NCBI GenBank assembly: GCA_003216915.1
Contig: QCIB01000003.1
Coordinates: 1-64,000 of the forward strand
Length of the DNA stretch: 64,000 nt
Direction: 5' to 3'
Origin: Prochlorococcus sp. AG-402-I23
GTDB lineage: Bacteria > Cyanobacteriota > Cyanobacteriia > PCC-6307 > Cyanobiaceae
Positions 31,367-41,009 of the stretch are shown here, piece by piece. The position numbers were made by a program, and so were the translations under genes. Below the pieces are notes generated by a model. That model was not told the origin of the DNA, searched no databases, and saw nothing but the letters and a program-made list of their open reading frames with translations. Numbering within the stretch: position 1 is the stretch's first letter; each line of letters opens with the position of its first letter.

Positions 31367-31723
31367 TTAATTTGAAAAATATTTTTCTGACCTCCTAAAT
31401 GCTTTTATTGCTCCTTTATAATCAAGACTTTTTAATTTTTCCTTACTTTTTTGTTCCAGCATTTTTACTATTTCATTTCTCTTTATTTCATCAATTTTAA
31501 GCTTATGATCGAATATAAGATCAAATTTTGAAGAATACAATCTAGATAATTCTTCTCTATATTTTTCAATAATTTTTTCATCACAAGATTTGGATTTCAA
31601 TATTGCATTAGCCTTCATTTTGTCATCTATTGCCCCTTTAAAATTTCCTAATTTAAATTTCTTTTCACTTGATCTAATTAGCTTAATAATATTTCCCAAT
31701 ATCAATTCATTAGAATCTTTCAT
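31367..31723 (-). CDS. TPR-like repeat protein, 118 aa
   Basis: Two degenerate TPR motifs: KFKLGNFKGAIDDKMKANAI near the N-terminus and LKSLDYKGAIKAFRRSEKYF at the C-terminus, joined by a helical charged linker. Probably a protein-binding adaptor. Confidence 0.6.
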   Translation of the reverse strand: MKDSNELILGNIIKLIRSSEKKFKLGNFKGAIDDKMKANAILKSKSCDEKIIEKYREELSRLYSSKFDLIFDHKLKIDEIKRNEIVKMLEQKSKEKLKSLDYKGAIKAFRRSEKYFSN

Positions 31724-31802
31724 TTATTTATCTGACCCTAAGAAAATACTATCAGAATAAAGAAAAAACAACTTATTTTTTAATACTCAAATAATTAAAT
31801 AA

Positions 31803-32102
31803 TTAACCAATAACAAGTCCTTTTTCAAGAAGTAAATCGAAAACCTCCACACTTTTCGTTTTCCCAAATTTAAGGGGCTTATGTAAATCTAATATTTCAG
31901 CAAGGCACATAATCCAATATGTATCTTTTTTTAAATTTAGAGCTTCGCAAATATGGGTGGGGGCAGATTTAAAACAGCTAAATTCTGTTGATATATTAAT
32001 GTTCATAATTTGAGTTTCAAGTTCCAGGCTTAAAAGTTCTATTTCTTGCTCAGAAAGGGATGTCCCAAAAGAGTATGATTCAATTAAAAGTTGATAATTC
32101 AT
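31803..32102 (-). CDS. Hypothetical protein with paralogue, 99 aa
   Basis: MNYQLLIESYSFGTSLSEQE, then SAPTHICEALNLKKDTYWIM and LDLHKPLKFGK. The paralogue at 50172-50462 shares KNICKKLGLGEKSCWQL and SSRPLKNGQ at the same places. Soluble. Function unknown. Confidence 0.6.
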   Translation of the reverse strand: MNYQLLIESYSFGTSLSEQEIELLSLELETQIMNINISTEFSCFKSAPTHICEALNLKKDTYWIMCLAEILDLHKPLKFGKTKSVEVFDLLLEKGLVIG

Positions 32103-32117
32103 AAAAGATTTATTTTT

Positions 32118-32399
32118 TCAAGAAATCCATCGAGTTATTTTTGTCCCCGCATAAATATGCCCTGAAGCTTCAACAATAGGTTTTATTTCAGGATTCATAA
32201 AAATATCGTATAGAACATTTTCTGGTCCTTGAAAAATTACAGTTGCCCTTTGAGGATCTTCTAATGATTTACCAATATAAAATGTTTTAACTCCCATTTC
32301 TTTAAACATCGACTGCTGTTCCTCAGCATTCATATGAGATTCATATTGTTCAAACGTATTACTTAGTTGAAAATCTAGAATAGTCGTTTCAATAGTCAT
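32118..32399 (-). CDS. DUF3764-like protein
   Basis: 93 aa from MTIETTILDFQLSNTFEQYE, the start that fits the family; an upstream in-frame ATG at 32441 would add 14 residues. EMGVKTFYIGKSLEDPQRAT and ASGHIYAGTKITRW match the cyanobacterial DUF3764 pattern. Role unknown. Lies 15 bp upstream of the 99-aa gene on the same strand. Confidence 0.6.
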   Translation of the reverse strand: MTIETTILDFQLSNTFEQYESHMNAEEQQSMFKEMGVKTFYIGKSLEDPQRATVIFQGPENVLYDIFMNPEIKPIVEASGHIYAGTKITRWIS

Positions 32400-32540
32400 A
32401 GCAGTAATAAGATGTTTTTTAGATTTTAAATCTTTTTGCAAAAAAAAATAATTGAATTAAAGATTAGTTTTTATTAAGCAATGTATTAACTAATTTTTAT
32501 TTATGGGTTATAAATCAACTATAAAAAACAGATTTTAATT

Positions 32541-33884
32541 TTGGACTCAAAAATTTCTCCAAGAGAACAATGGACTAGTAAGTTGGGATTCATTCTTGCA
32601 GCTGCTGGTAGCGCAGTAGGTCTCGGTAACCTTTGGGGTTTCGCCTACAGAGCCTCTCAAGGTGGAGGGGCTGCTTTTGTACTTTTATACATACTAATAG
32701 TTTTAATTGTATGCCTTCCGGTATTTGTTGCTGAAATGGCTTTAGGAAGAAACGCTACTGCCAGCACATTGCTTGCACCAGTAAAGTTAGCTGGAAAAAA
32801 TTGGTATCCATTAGGAATTCTTTTCTTTATAGCTCCCTTGGGAATAGCATCATATTATTCAGTCATAATGGGGTGGACCGCAGATACCTTGTTCCATTCA
32901 TTATTTTTTGGATTACCAAAAAATTTAAGTGAAGCAGAAGCTTTCTTTGGCTCAATTAGTAGTGGTAGCAGTGTTTTATTGGGGCACCTATTAAGTCTCG
33001 TTCTTACAGCCCTAATAGTTTCATCAGGGATAAAAAAAGGAATCGAAAAGGTGACACGATTCTTTATGCCTATACTTTTTATAATTCTTCTATCGCTAGC
33101 AATATGGGCCACTTCACTTTCAGGTGCATGGGAAGGATACAAAACATTTTTGTTTAAGTTTGACTTTGATGAATTAAGGAACCCTCAAACAATAAGAAAT
33201 GCTTTTACACAAGCTTTCTTTTCTTTAAGTTTAGGAATTGGAGTTATGGTGACTTATGCTTCCTACCTAAATAAAAAGAGTAATCTTCCAAAACTAAGTG
33301 CCGGAGTTGTATCATTGGATACTTTGGTGGGTCTTATGGCAGGACTTATTACTTTTCCTATTGTTTTAACATTTGGTTTAAGTGATGCTATTTCTGAATC
33401 AACAGTTGGTGCATTATTTATATCAATTCCTACGGGTCTTGGTTCATATGGCGCGGTTGGAAGAATTGTAGCTGTTGCATTTTTTGCACTAGCTTATATT
33501 GCAGCAATAACTTCCTCTGTTTCATTATTGGAAGTTCCAGTTTCCTCTTTAATGGATAAATTTGGTTTTAAAAGAGAAAAATCTGTTTGGCTGATAACTC
33601 TTTTCCTATTCTTAGCAGGTATTCCTTCTGCATTGAACTTAAACATTCTTGGAACTATTGATTCGATTTTTGGGGGCGTATTACTTATCTTTGGTGGATT
33701 CTTGGTTACTTTCTTTATGGGATGGGTAGTACCTGGAAAGTTTAATGAAGAACTTAGTGATTCAAAAGTTGGAATCAAAACGACACGTTATTTGAAATTC
33801 ATGACCAGATGGGTTGCCCCCCCAATTATTGGTTTTGGACTATTTATAAGTGTGTTTGATTTGCTCAAAGGCTGGGTAAGTTAA
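32541..33884 (+). CDS. Sodium:neurotransmitter symporter (SNF/NSS) family transporter
   Basis: 447 aa from a TTG start. About 11-12 membrane helices. The first carries REQWTSKLGFILAAAGSAVG then LGNLWGF, the unwound Na+/substrate-binding helix of the NSS family. NSS proteins import amino acids or similar solutes with sodium; the substrate here cannot be read from sequence. Length fits bacterial NSS members. No upstream partner gene. Confidence 0.92.
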   Translation: MDSKISPREQWTSKLGFILAAAGSAVGLGNLWGFAYRASQGGGAAFVLLYILIVLIVCLPVFVAEMALGRNATASTLLAPVKLAGKNWYPLGILFFIAPLGIASYYSVIMGWTADTLFHSLFFGLPKNLSEAEAFFGSISSGSSVLLGHLLSLVLTALIVSSGIKKGIEKVTRFFMPILFIILLSLAIWATSLSGAWEGYKTFLFKFDFDELRNPQTIRNAFTQAFFSLSLGIGVMVTYASYLNKKSNLPKLSAGVVSLDTLVGLMAGLITFPIVLTFGLSDAISESTVGALFISIPTGLGSYGAVGRIVAVAFFALAYIAAITSSVSLLEVPVSSLMDKFGFKREKSVWLITLFLFLAGIPSALNLNILGTIDSIFGGVLLIFGGFLVTFFMGWVVPGKFNEELSDSKVGIKTTRYLKFMTRWVAPPIIGFGLFISVFDLLKGWVS

Positions 33885-34290
33885 AAATACATTAAAAATA
33901 ATAATGTATAAAATTGAATAAATTTACTGCGATATAGTGCGGAAATAAGGGGGAGGGGTACAAGTCAAAAAAAGATTAAATAGTTTAACTTTTTCGCATT
34001 ATTTTTGATCAAACTCAAAAAAATACTAGTCAATAATTAAGTATTTGCAATGGTTATTAATTAAAAAATTGATATGAGGGCTAAGTGCTTTGTTTTATTA
34101 CTAAAGTCTAAATATTTTTCTCAAGAAAATGTTTTACTGCGTTACCTTTTTTTAGTAAAGATTAAATTTCAACTTCTATTTAATCTCAAACTTATCGGCA
34201 AAAACCATCCCTAATAGAATCTATATAAAATATGTTTAGGTATTTAATTTTAAGAAATTAGAAAGCCTTCAAGAATAGATAACAAATTTG
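33885..34290. other. Gap without a gene
   Basis: About 400 bp between the transporter and SelO. AT-rich, with a TATAAAATAT run near 34226 that could be a selO promoter. I see no ORF, RNA gene or repeat of note. Confidence 0.5.
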
Positions 34291-35994
34291 ATGTCAACCA
34301 AATCTGATTCATTAAAAGGAAAGCTTACAGAAAATTTTTCTGAATTTTCTCAACTATCTGACTATTCTTTTATGGATTCTCTTAAAGCAGATCCTCAATC
34401 AACAAAAAATGGAAATGATCATAAGCCGCGTTCAGTATATTCGGGTCATTACGTACCAGTTGTTCCAACTGCCATTCCAGAACCAGAATATATTTCCCAC
34501 AGCAACAAACTTTTTAAAGAACTAAGACTAAGTTCAGAACTTACTAAAGACAAGAATTTTTGTCGTTTTTTCTCAGGTGATATTTCTGTTGCTAATTATC
34601 CAATGAGTCCTGTTGGTTGGGCAACAGGTTATGCATTGTCAATTTACGGGACTGAATATACCCAGCAATGTCCCTTTGGCACTGGAAATGGTTATGGCGA
34701 TGGAAGAGCAATTTCTGTTTTTGAAGGTTTATTCAATGGAAAAAGAATGGAAATGCAACTTAAAGGAGGAGGTCCAACTCCCTACTGTCGTGGAGCAGAT
34801 GGTAGAGCTGTCCTAAGGTCTAGCGTACGAGAATTTCTTGCACAGGAATTAATGGATGCCTTGGGAATCCCTACCTCAAGATCTTTAACACTTTATGTCT
34901 CACGTTCAGAAATAGTTAGAAGACCTTGGTATTCCAAAGGTTCCAGGTATTTTGAACCTGACATCATGATTGATAATAAAGCGGCAATTACTACGAGAGT
35001 CGCTCCATCTTTTTTACGTGTAGGCCAGATTGAACTTTTTGCAAGACGAGTTCGTAATAATGCTCATGATGAGGCCCTCAATGAACTAAAGATGATAGTT
35101 CAACATCTTATTGATAGAAATTATAAAGATGAAATTGAATATGATATTTTAATTGAAAGTAAAGTAATAAAACTAGCTTCTTTATACAGATCAAGACTTA
35201 TATCACTTATAGCCAACTGGATGCGAATTGGTTATTGCCAGGGTAATTTTAATAGTGATAATTGTGCTGCTGGAGGTTATACCTTGGATTATGGCCCCTT
35301 TGGATTCTGTGAATTATTTGATCCAAGATTTCAACCCTGGACAGGTGGAGGTGAACATTTCTCATTTTTTAACCAACCTTCTGCTGCGGCAATCAACTTT
35401 AAAACATTCTGTTCCTCAATTAGTCCGTTACTTTCAGAAAGCAAACAAGATCAAGAAAAGTTAGATCAAATCGAAAAAGACTTTTCTGAATTGATGAACA
35501 AGGAGTTGAAGAAAATGTGGGCAAACAAGCTTGGCTTAGAACATTACAACGAAACTCTAATAAATGAATTTTTTAATCTCATGGTCATCTCAAAAGCAGA
35601 CTATACAATTTTGTTCCGTAAACTCTCTGAAATACCGAATAAATTAGATTCGTTAAAAGACAGTTTTTATTTACCAATTAATGATGAGCTCAATAATAGG
35701 TGGGAAGTATGGCTTGAAAACTGGCAATCAATCTTGAAGAAAGAGGGAAATATTAAAGCGAAATCAGCATCAATGAAATCCCTTAATCCAGTTTATACTT
35801 GGCGCGAATGGATGGTCGTTCCCGCATATGAAGAAGCTGAAAAGGGAAATTACAAAAAAATTAAAGAGTTACAGGATGTCTTTAGTAATCCATATATAGA
35901 ACAATCCTCAGAATTAGATCAAAAATATAATCGACTAAAGCCAAGCAAGTACTTTAACTATGGAGGCGTATCTCACTACAGCTGCTCTTCATAA
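34291..35994 (+). CDS. selO: SelO-family protein adenylyltransferase (UPF0061)
   Basis: 567 aa from ATG 34291 (a TTG precedes it in frame). Contains GYALSIYG, QLKGGGPTPYCRGADGRAVL with RSSVREFLAQELMDALGIPT, and NFNSDNCAAGGYTLDYGPFG where Asn and Asp bind the metal. SelO is a pseudokinase that transfers AMP to protein Ser/Thr/Tyr and is linked to redox homeostasis. It ends HYSCSS, with Cys near the position that is selenocysteine in some eukaryotic members. Monocistronic here. Confidence 0.93.
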   Translation: MSTKSDSLKGKLTENFSEFSQLSDYSFMDSLKADPQSTKNGNDHKPRSVYSGHYVPVVPTAIPEPEYISHSNKLFKELRLSSELTKDKNFCRFFSGDISVANYPMSPVGWATGYALSIYGTEYTQQCPFGTGNGYGDGRAISVFEGLFNGKRMEMQLKGGGPTPYCRGADGRAVLRSSVREFLAQELMDALGIPTSRSLTLYVSRSEIVRRPWYSKGSRYFEPDIMIDNKAAITTRVAPSFLRVGQIELFARRVRNNAHDEALNELKMIVQHLIDRNYKDEIEYDILIESKVIKLASLYRSRLISLIANWMRIGYCQGNFNSDNCAAGGYTLDYGPFGFCELFDPRFQPWTGGGEHFSFFNQPSAAAINFKTFCSSISPLLSESKQDQEKLDQIEKDFSELMNKELKKMWANKLGLEHYNETLINEFFNLMVISKADYTILFRKLSEIPNKLDSLKDSFYLPINDELNNRWEVWLENWQSILKKEGNIKAKSASMKSLNPVYTWREWMVVPAYEEAEKGNYKKIKELQDVFSNPYIEQSSELDQKYNRLKPSKYFNYGGVSHYSCSS

Positions 35995-36039
35995 AAAGTT
36001 AAATCCCTAAAATGCAGATTGAACAAATTACAGAAAATA

Positions 36040-36462
36040 TTATTTATTTATGGTCGTAGGCATTCCAACTACTGATACAACACCCACATGAAGTATAACC
36101 GGCTTCTTTCCAACATTTTTCACATAGTGGGCGCCCCCATTATTACTCTCCACAAATGCATCGCCTGCTTTAAAGAAATTAATTTCTTCATTCCTAACGT
36201 GCTTTAATCTTCCGCTGGTGACATGAATCAACATTGGGGCAGGATGCGTATGGATTGGGGTTTCTATCCCTGCTGGAATCTTCACTTTTAAAAGTCTTAA
36301 TTCAGGCTTACCTTCTTGATAATTAAAGTTTTTGCCACTTAATCCTTTTGAAGTTTGGATAAGGGGTATAACTTCAATCTTTTCTTCAGCAAGAGATGGG
36401 TATGGTAAAGCTAAAATCCCAATAAAAAGGGAGCATAATGGAATAAATTTTTTTAATTTCAT
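36040..36462 (-). CDS. Secreted cupin-domain protein
   Basis: 140 aa from ATG 36462 (a GTG at 36480 would add six residues). Signal peptide KFIPLCSLFIGILALPYPS up to about LAEEK. Cupin motif: PAGIETPIHTHPAPMLIHVT with HTH metal ligands, then GDAFVESNNGGAHYVKN supplying Glu and a second His. A periplasmic metal-binding cupin of unknown substrate. Confidence 0.85.
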   Translation of the reverse strand: MKLKKFIPLCSLFIGILALPYPSLAEEKIEVIPLIQTSKGLSGKNFNYQEGKPELRLLKVKIPAGIETPIHTHPAPMLIHVTSGRLKHVRNEEINFFKAGDAFVESNNGGAHYVKNVGKKPVILHVGVVSVVGMPTTINK

Positions 36463-36515
36463 TAGATATTTAATTTTCACTAATAATAGGTAGTTTGCAA
36501 AAATAATAAACTAAT

Positions 36516-36677
36516 TTATTTTTTATATAATTTTTCTAATTGCTTTATTTCCTCTCTTAAATCCTTACCTCTATTATTTAATTTATTATTCTTAATAACT
36601 ATTGGGATAATCCACCAAGCTTGAAGACCTAAAAAGATAAATACAAGAATCAATAATTCAAAAGTACCAGGCTGCAT
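36516..36677 (-). CDS. Small membrane protein with helical tail, 53 aa
   Basis: MQPGTFELLILVFIFLGLQA then WWIIPIVIKNNK: one helix followed by a charged, coiled-coil-like tail (DLREEIKQLEKL). Function unknown. Confidence 0.55.
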   Translation of the reverse strand: MQPGTFELLILVFIFLGLQAWWIIPIVIKNNKLNNRGKDLREEIKQLEKLYKK

Positions 36678-36750
36678 TTGATAAATAACCCTTCTTTGTT
36701 AGTAACACTATTCTAAAAGTTGTTAAACATTCCTGAGATATACAATATTT

Positions 36751-36933
36751 CTAGGCTGCCTCAAGTTCAATATTAAGTTCAATTCCTTTTGAAATGATTG
36801 CTTCTTTAAATTCAATAAGTTTGGAAATTATTCTTTGCTTCTCAGGATCAGTTTTATGGATATCCTCTACAACTTCCTGTATTGCAAGTGTTACTTTTTG
36901 TAGTTTGATTTCTAGATCTTCCCTGTAATTCAT
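36751..36933 (-). CDS. Small helical protein, 60 aa
   Basis: From MNYREDLEIKLQKVTLAIQE; an upstream ATG at 36969 would add 12 residues. Highly charged amphipathic helices (VVEDIHKTDPEKQRIISKLI). Function unknown. Confidence 0.5.
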   Translation of the reverse strand: MNYREDLEIKLQKVTLAIQEVVEDIHKTDPEKQRIISKLIEFKEAIISKGIELNIELEAA

Positions 36934-37082
36934 AAGCCTAAAGAAATTATCTTTTTTATTAAAAAACAAAATAATTATTAGTAAATAAGTACTTAACCTT
37001 AAAAGGATTGACAGTAAAACAAGGAGGATATATTTTATAGTACAAACGTATTAATAATCAGCCAGCTAATTAAAGGTAAAGT

Positions 37083-37352
37083 ATGGAGCCTAAGTACTCA
37101 TTTGGTTGTAGCACTAGCAAACCCAACGGATGCCTACTAAATCCCGAAGGCAGCAGAATGATCTTTTTTGAAGAATGCAAAAATTCTCGTAAACCCAATT
37201 TAAAAATTCATACTCATCTTTTCTACACAAATCACCTTAGAGAACCTGGAGGGTACAAATCCTCTGAAAAACTTAACATAGATTCAGCCTGGGAAAAGTG
37301 GCACGAACTTCACCAAAAAGGGTGGACAGAAGTATCTCATAATTACGGATAA
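37083..37352 (+). CDS. DUF1651-like small protein
   Basis: 89 aa. NPEGSRMIFFEECKNSRKPN near the middle and SAWEKWHELHQKGWTEV at the end fit the DUF1651 pattern of picocyanobacteria. Function unknown. It lies just upstream of nirA. A GATTGACAGT half-operator occurs about 70 bp before the start. Confidence 0.6.
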   Translation: MEPKYSFGCSTSKPNGCLLNPEGSRMIFFEECKNSRKPNLKIHTHLFYTNHLREPGGYKSSEKLNIDSAWEKWHELHQKGWTEVSHNYG

Positions 37353-37454
37353 GTGATCCGGCCAAGAAAAAGCCTTTATATTTCATGAGCTTAAGAGTTT
37401 CCTAAAATATTGAATTCGTTGTCAAAAATAAATAATCAATATTTATTGACATTT

Positions 37455-37468
37455 GTATATGAGGAAAC
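37455..37468 (+). promoter_or_regulatory. Possible NtcA site upstream of nirA
   Basis: GTA-N8-AAC, one base from the NtcA consensus GTA-N8-TAC, about 47 bp before the chosen nirA start. NtcA is the cyanobacterial nitrogen regulator and normally activates nirA. The fit is imperfect. Confidence 0.35.
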
Positions 37469-37514
37469 ATTAAATTGTCTAAAATTTCATAAGAATAAAA
37501 GGATAAAAATAAAT

Positions 37515-39038
37515 ATGCAATATTATTTAAATGATAAAAAATTAAATAAGATTGAAAAGCAAAAGGCGGAGAAAGATGGTCTGAAAATTTTTGAAGAGTT
37601 AGATGATTACGCTCTTAAAGGGTGGGAAGAGATGGATGAAGTAGATTTGCAAATGCGCTTAAAGTGGTATGGCCTTTTTTGGAGACCGAAAACTCCTGGA
37701 AGATTTATGATGAGGCTTAGAGTTCCCAATGGAATTTTAAACTCTAATCAGTTGAGAGTAATCGCGTCAATAGTTGCTAGATATGGAGAAGACGGTTCTG
37801 CAGATATAACAACTAGGCAAAATATTCAATTAAGGGGGGTTTTGATAAATGATCTACCAGATATTATTAAAAGACTTAGAAAAGTTGATCTTACATCAGT
37901 TCAGTCTGGAATGGATAATCCAAGAAATGTTACTGGCAATCCACTAGCGGGAATTGATCCTGAAGAAATTATAGATACAAGAAAATATACTTCTGAATTA
38001 GAAAATTACTTAACAAATTCAGGTAATGGCAACCCCGAATTCTCGAATTTGCCGAGAAAGTGGAATACTGCAGTTGCAGGAGCAAAAGATAATTTTCTAC
38101 TACATAATGATCTTATCTTTCATCCTGTTTTTAAAAATGGAATCTTAGGCTTTGGTGTCTGGGTAGGAGGAATATTGTCAGCGACTTTGAATGCTTATGC
38201 TCTACCTCTAGATGTCTGGGTAGAAGAAAAAGATATATGCAAAATAACTGGAATTATTTGTTCCCTTTGGCGAGATAATGGAGATAGATTTCTAAGAAAT
38301 AAAGGAAGATTTAGATATTATTTAAACTCTATAGGTATCGAAAAATTTAGAGAACTTGTAGAAGAAAAATTTGGAACTTTGTCGAACGATCCAGGCTCAA
38401 TTTTCAAAGCAAAACAAAGAAGTTTATTTGGGATTAATAAACAAAAACAAAACAATCTTTACTTTGCTGGATTACATATTCCTGTAGGAAGATTATTTGT
38501 AGAAGACATACAAGAAATTGCAAGACTAAGTGAAAAATATGGACAAAGCGAAGTAAGACTAACCGAAGATCAAAATCTAATTATTGTTGGCCTGAAAGAT
38601 AATATTTTAGAAGAATTTGGTGATGAAGAAATTATTAATAAATTCAAATTAAATCCATCCCATTTTTCAGCGAGTACCGTTTCATGTACAGGGAGTAGTT
38701 ATTGTAGCTTTGCTCTTGCAAATACCAAAGATATAGCAAGGAATATTTCTGAAAAATTAGATCGAGAACTTGAATTATCAGAGGAGGTTAAAATCCATTG
38801 GACAGGTTGTCCAAATAATTGTGGACAAGCTCATATGGGTGTTATTGGCATGACTGGTACAAAGGTAAAAAAAGAGGGAGGTGGAACTGAGGATGGATAT
38901 AATGTCAGTATTGGAGGGAGACAAGATCACCTGCAAACCTTAGGCGAAACCGAATTTAAAAAAGTTAGTAAACATGAAATTTATAATTTAATCAAAGAAA
39001 TTTTAATCAACAAGTTTAATGCAAAGTTAAAAACCTAA
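37515..39038 (+). CDS. nirA: Ferredoxin-nitrite reductase
   Basis: 507 aa from ATG 37515 (MQYYLNDKKLNKIEKQKAEK), the start that fits NirA; a TTG at 37410 would add 35 atypical residues. Siroheme/[4Fe-4S] ligands are CTGSSYC and CPNNC near the C-terminus. ADITTRQNIQLRG and RLTEDQNLIIVG are the ferrodoxin-type repeat motifs of sulfite/nitrite reductases. It reduces nitrite to ammonium with six electrons from ferredoxin. First gene of the nitrate assimilation cluster. Confidence 0.95.
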   Translation: MQYYLNDKKLNKIEKQKAEKDGLKIFEELDDYALKGWEEMDEVDLQMRLKWYGLFWRPKTPGRFMMRLRVPNGILNSNQLRVIASIVARYGEDGSADITTRQNIQLRGVLINDLPDIIKRLRKVDLTSVQSGMDNPRNVTGNPLAGIDPEEIIDTRKYTSELENYLTNSGNGNPEFSNLPRKWNTAVAGAKDNFLLHNDLIFHPVFKNGILGFGVWVGGILSATLNAYALPLDVWVEEKDICKITGIICSLWRDNGDRFLRNKGRFRYYLNSIGIEKFRELVEEKFGTLSNDPGSIFKAKQRSLFGINKQKQNNLYFAGLHIPVGRLFVEDIQEIARLSEKYGQSEVRLTEDQNLIIVGLKDNILEEFGDEEIINKFKLNPSHFSASTVSCTGSSYCSFALANTKDIARNISEKLDRELELSEEVKIHWTGCPNNCGQAHMGVIGMTGTKVKKEGGGTEDGYNVSIGGRQDHLQTLGETEFKKVSKHEIYNLIKEILINKFNAKLKT

Positions 39039-39048
39039 AAATATATTA

Positions 39049-39780
39049 ATGAGCAAAAGTGAATCTGAAATATTAGAAGTTTTAAATGGATTAGGTTCAA
39101 AAAAATTAGATCTTGATATTCTTTTTTCCTACTATTCATTGAAATTATCTTTTGAGATTCGTAAAGTTATTGCTGAAAAGATAGGTATGCAAGAAAGGAA
39201 AGGATATTTTTTACTTGAAAAGATGATAAAAAAATTTGGACTTAAAGTTGAATTTATTGAGGCCCTTAAATTAACAAATGAAAAAAATGCAAAAGATCTT
39301 TTACTAAAAAATCTTTATCAAAATAATAAGTTAAATATTCATATAATTAATGCTTTAGAGCCCTGGGGAGGAGAAATCGAACTTAAATTAATTAGAGAAA
39401 TATTCGATATTTGCGAAACAGATTTTTGGATTGCAGGCCTTAATATTCTCCATTTCAAAGCTCATCAATTAACTGATGAAAAATTATTATATTTTATTGA
39501 TCAAATAAAAACTTACGATAATTTCAAAATCAACTACAAGATAATCTCTATCTTAAAAAGAAGAGAAAGCGAAATAGTTTGTAAATTGCTCTATAAATAT
39601 TCTTTAAATAAAGAATTAGGAATCGCTAAATATGCAATATTTTCTTTAGGGAGTATTTGGAATGATAATAGTTTTGAAAAATTATTAAAATTAGAAAATG
39701 AAATAAAAGATCCTTCTCTACTTAAATACATAAAAAATCAAAAAGTGATCTCAAATCAATTTCTAATAAATAAACTATAG
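39049..39780 (+). CDS. nirX: HEAT-like repeat protein downstream of nirA (NirX-like)
   Basis: 243 aa, all helical: FSYYSLKLSFEIRKVIAEKI, ALKLTNEKNAKDLLLKNLYQ and YAIFSLGSIWNDNSFEKLLK are HEAT-like units. It starts 10 bp after nirA, so it is co-transcribed. Marine cyanobacteria carry a nirX gene next to nirA; the symbol is given on position and is tentative. A helper role in nitrite reductase maturation or regulation is possible but unproven. Confidence 0.6.
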   Translation: MSKSESEILEVLNGLGSKKLDLDILFSYYSLKLSFEIRKVIAEKIGMQERKGYFLLEKMIKKFGLKVEFIEALKLTNEKNAKDLLLKNLYQNNKLNIHIINALEPWGGEIELKLIREIFDICETDFWIAGLNILHFKAHQLTDEKLLYFIDQIKTYDNFKINYKIISILKRRESEIVCKLLYKYSLNKELGIAKYAIFSLGSIWNDNSFEKLLKLENEIKDPSLLKYIKNQKVISNQFLINKL

Positions 39781-39782
39781 AA

Positions 39783-40277
39783 TTATTTTTTTAACTTATC
39801 AATGAGATTTATTAAATTACAAGGTTTTGTATTTTCATTAAGTTGATAAGAAATTATATCTTGCCAACCTGTCATCACAGCATCTTTAGATCCAGGCAAA
39901 ACGAACAAAAACTTACCATTTGCAGACCCCGCAATACACCTACTTTGTAAAGTACTTGTTCCTATTTTTTTAAATGATAAAAATCTAAAAATTTCTCCAA
40001 AACCATCAATCTCTTTATCTAACAAAGGTCTAATAGCTTCAGGAGTAACGTCCCTAGCTGTAATTCCTGTCCCACCTGTTGTGATAATCACATCAATATT
40101 TGGATCTGAGATCCAATCGCTTATGTATTTTCTAATTAAATAAATATCATCTTTGCAAATTATCTTATCAACGATATTGTGTCCTGCTTTCTCAGCCTCT
40201 TGAAGGAGATAATTTCCACTCTCATCATTTTTTGTGTTACGAGTATCAGAAAGAGTAAGCAAAGCTATAGAAACCAC
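39783..40277 (-). CDS. moaB: Molybdopterin biosynthesis protein MoaB/MogA type
   Basis: 164 aa from a GTG start. ITTGGTGITARDVTPEAIRP is the family signature, with SRCIAGSANGKFLFVLPGSK near the C-terminus. The family adenylylates molybdopterin before metal insertion by MoeA. Lies tail-to-tail with the nirX-like gene (2 bp apart) and divergent from moaD. Part of the Moco set that serves NarB. Confidence 0.92.
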   Translation of the reverse strand: MVSIALLTLSDTRNTKNDESGNYLLQEAEKAGHNIVDKIICKDDIYLIRKYISDWISDPNIDVIITTGGTGITARDVTPEAIRPLLDKEIDGFGEIFRFLSFKKIGTSTLQSRCIAGSANGKFLFVLPGSKDAVMTGWQDIISYQLNENTKPCNLINLIDKLKK

Positions 40278-40312
40278 TTAAAATTAAACCATTAGTTACT
40301 AGATCACTATAT

Positions 40313-40564
40313 ATGGAAAGTGAAAAATCTAACAAAATCAAGGTAGTTTTATTATCTAGTATCGCTGAAGATCTAGGATGGAATGAAAAATTTCTTACAA
40401 TTAAAGGCTCTCAAATGAAGGTTTTTTCTGTATGGAAGTTAGTTAATTCTAAATTACCTCAAGATAATATTATCGTTTCTATTAATCAAGAAATTACAGA
40501 TATGGATGCGAAGATTTATCCGGACGATGAGGTGGCATTTATGCCAATGTTTACCGGTGGATAA
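40313..40564 (+). CDS. moaD: Molybdopterin synthase small subunit
   Basis: 83 aa ubiquitin-like protein ending FMPMFTGG; the C-terminal Gly-Gly is thiocarboxylated to donate sulfur. The SINQEITDMDAKIYPDDEVA segment is the usual MoaD strand-turn. Its stop overlaps the GTG start of moaE. Together they convert cPMP to molybdopterin. Confidence 0.93.
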   Translation: MESEKSNKIKVVLLSSIAEDLGWNEKFLTIKGSQMKVFSVWKLVNSKLPQDNIIVSINQEITDMDAKIYPDDEVAFMPMFTGG

Positions 40565-41009
40565 TTTAAGAATACAATTTAAAATCCTAGAAGAAACTTT
40601 TAATCCTTATAAAGAATTCGAACTTTGGGAGAAGGTCAATAAAAATTCAGCAAACTCCCTTTTTATTGGAAGAGTAAGGCCTTTTGATCAATTTGGAAAT
40701 GATTTAAAGAAACTAGAAATTGTCCATTATAAAGGAATGACCGAAAATTATATTAAAAGATATTTAGTGAACATTTCTGAAAAACAGGTTGATTTAAGTA
40801 TTTTTCTCTTACACAGGATAGGTTTCATTTACCCTAATGAACCTATTATTTTAATAGCAGTAAGTGCTAATCATAGAGGCATTGCAAATAAATACCTCCA
40901 AGAAATACTTGAATTTACAAAATACAAAGTTCCTTTTTGGAAAAAAGAATGGACTTTCAAAGGATCCTCATGGGTAAAAAAGAATACTGACTTAGGGTCT
41001 AAATTATAA
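40557..41009 (+). CDS. moaE: Molybdopterin synthase large subunit
   Basis: 150 aa from GTG 40557, which overlaps the moaD stop by 8 bp. Residues include IGRVRPFDQFGNDLKKLEIV, HRIGFIYPNEPIILIAVSAN and HRG, with the active-site Lys in VPFWKKE. It takes sulfur from MoaD to make molybdopterin. Its 3' end overlaps the convergent moeA by 6 bp. Confidence 0.9.
   Translation: MDNLRIQFKILEETFNPYKEFELWEKVNKNSANSLFIGRVRPFDQFGNDLKKLEIVHYKGMTENYIKRYLVNISEKQVDLSIFLLHRIGFIYPNEPIILIAVSANHRGIANKYLQEILEFTKYKVPFWKKEWTFKGSSWVKKNTDLGSKL

Noticed and set aside
32855..33142. 95-aa minus-strand ORF inside the SNF transporter
   Set aside because: Antisense shadow of a well-supported transporter.
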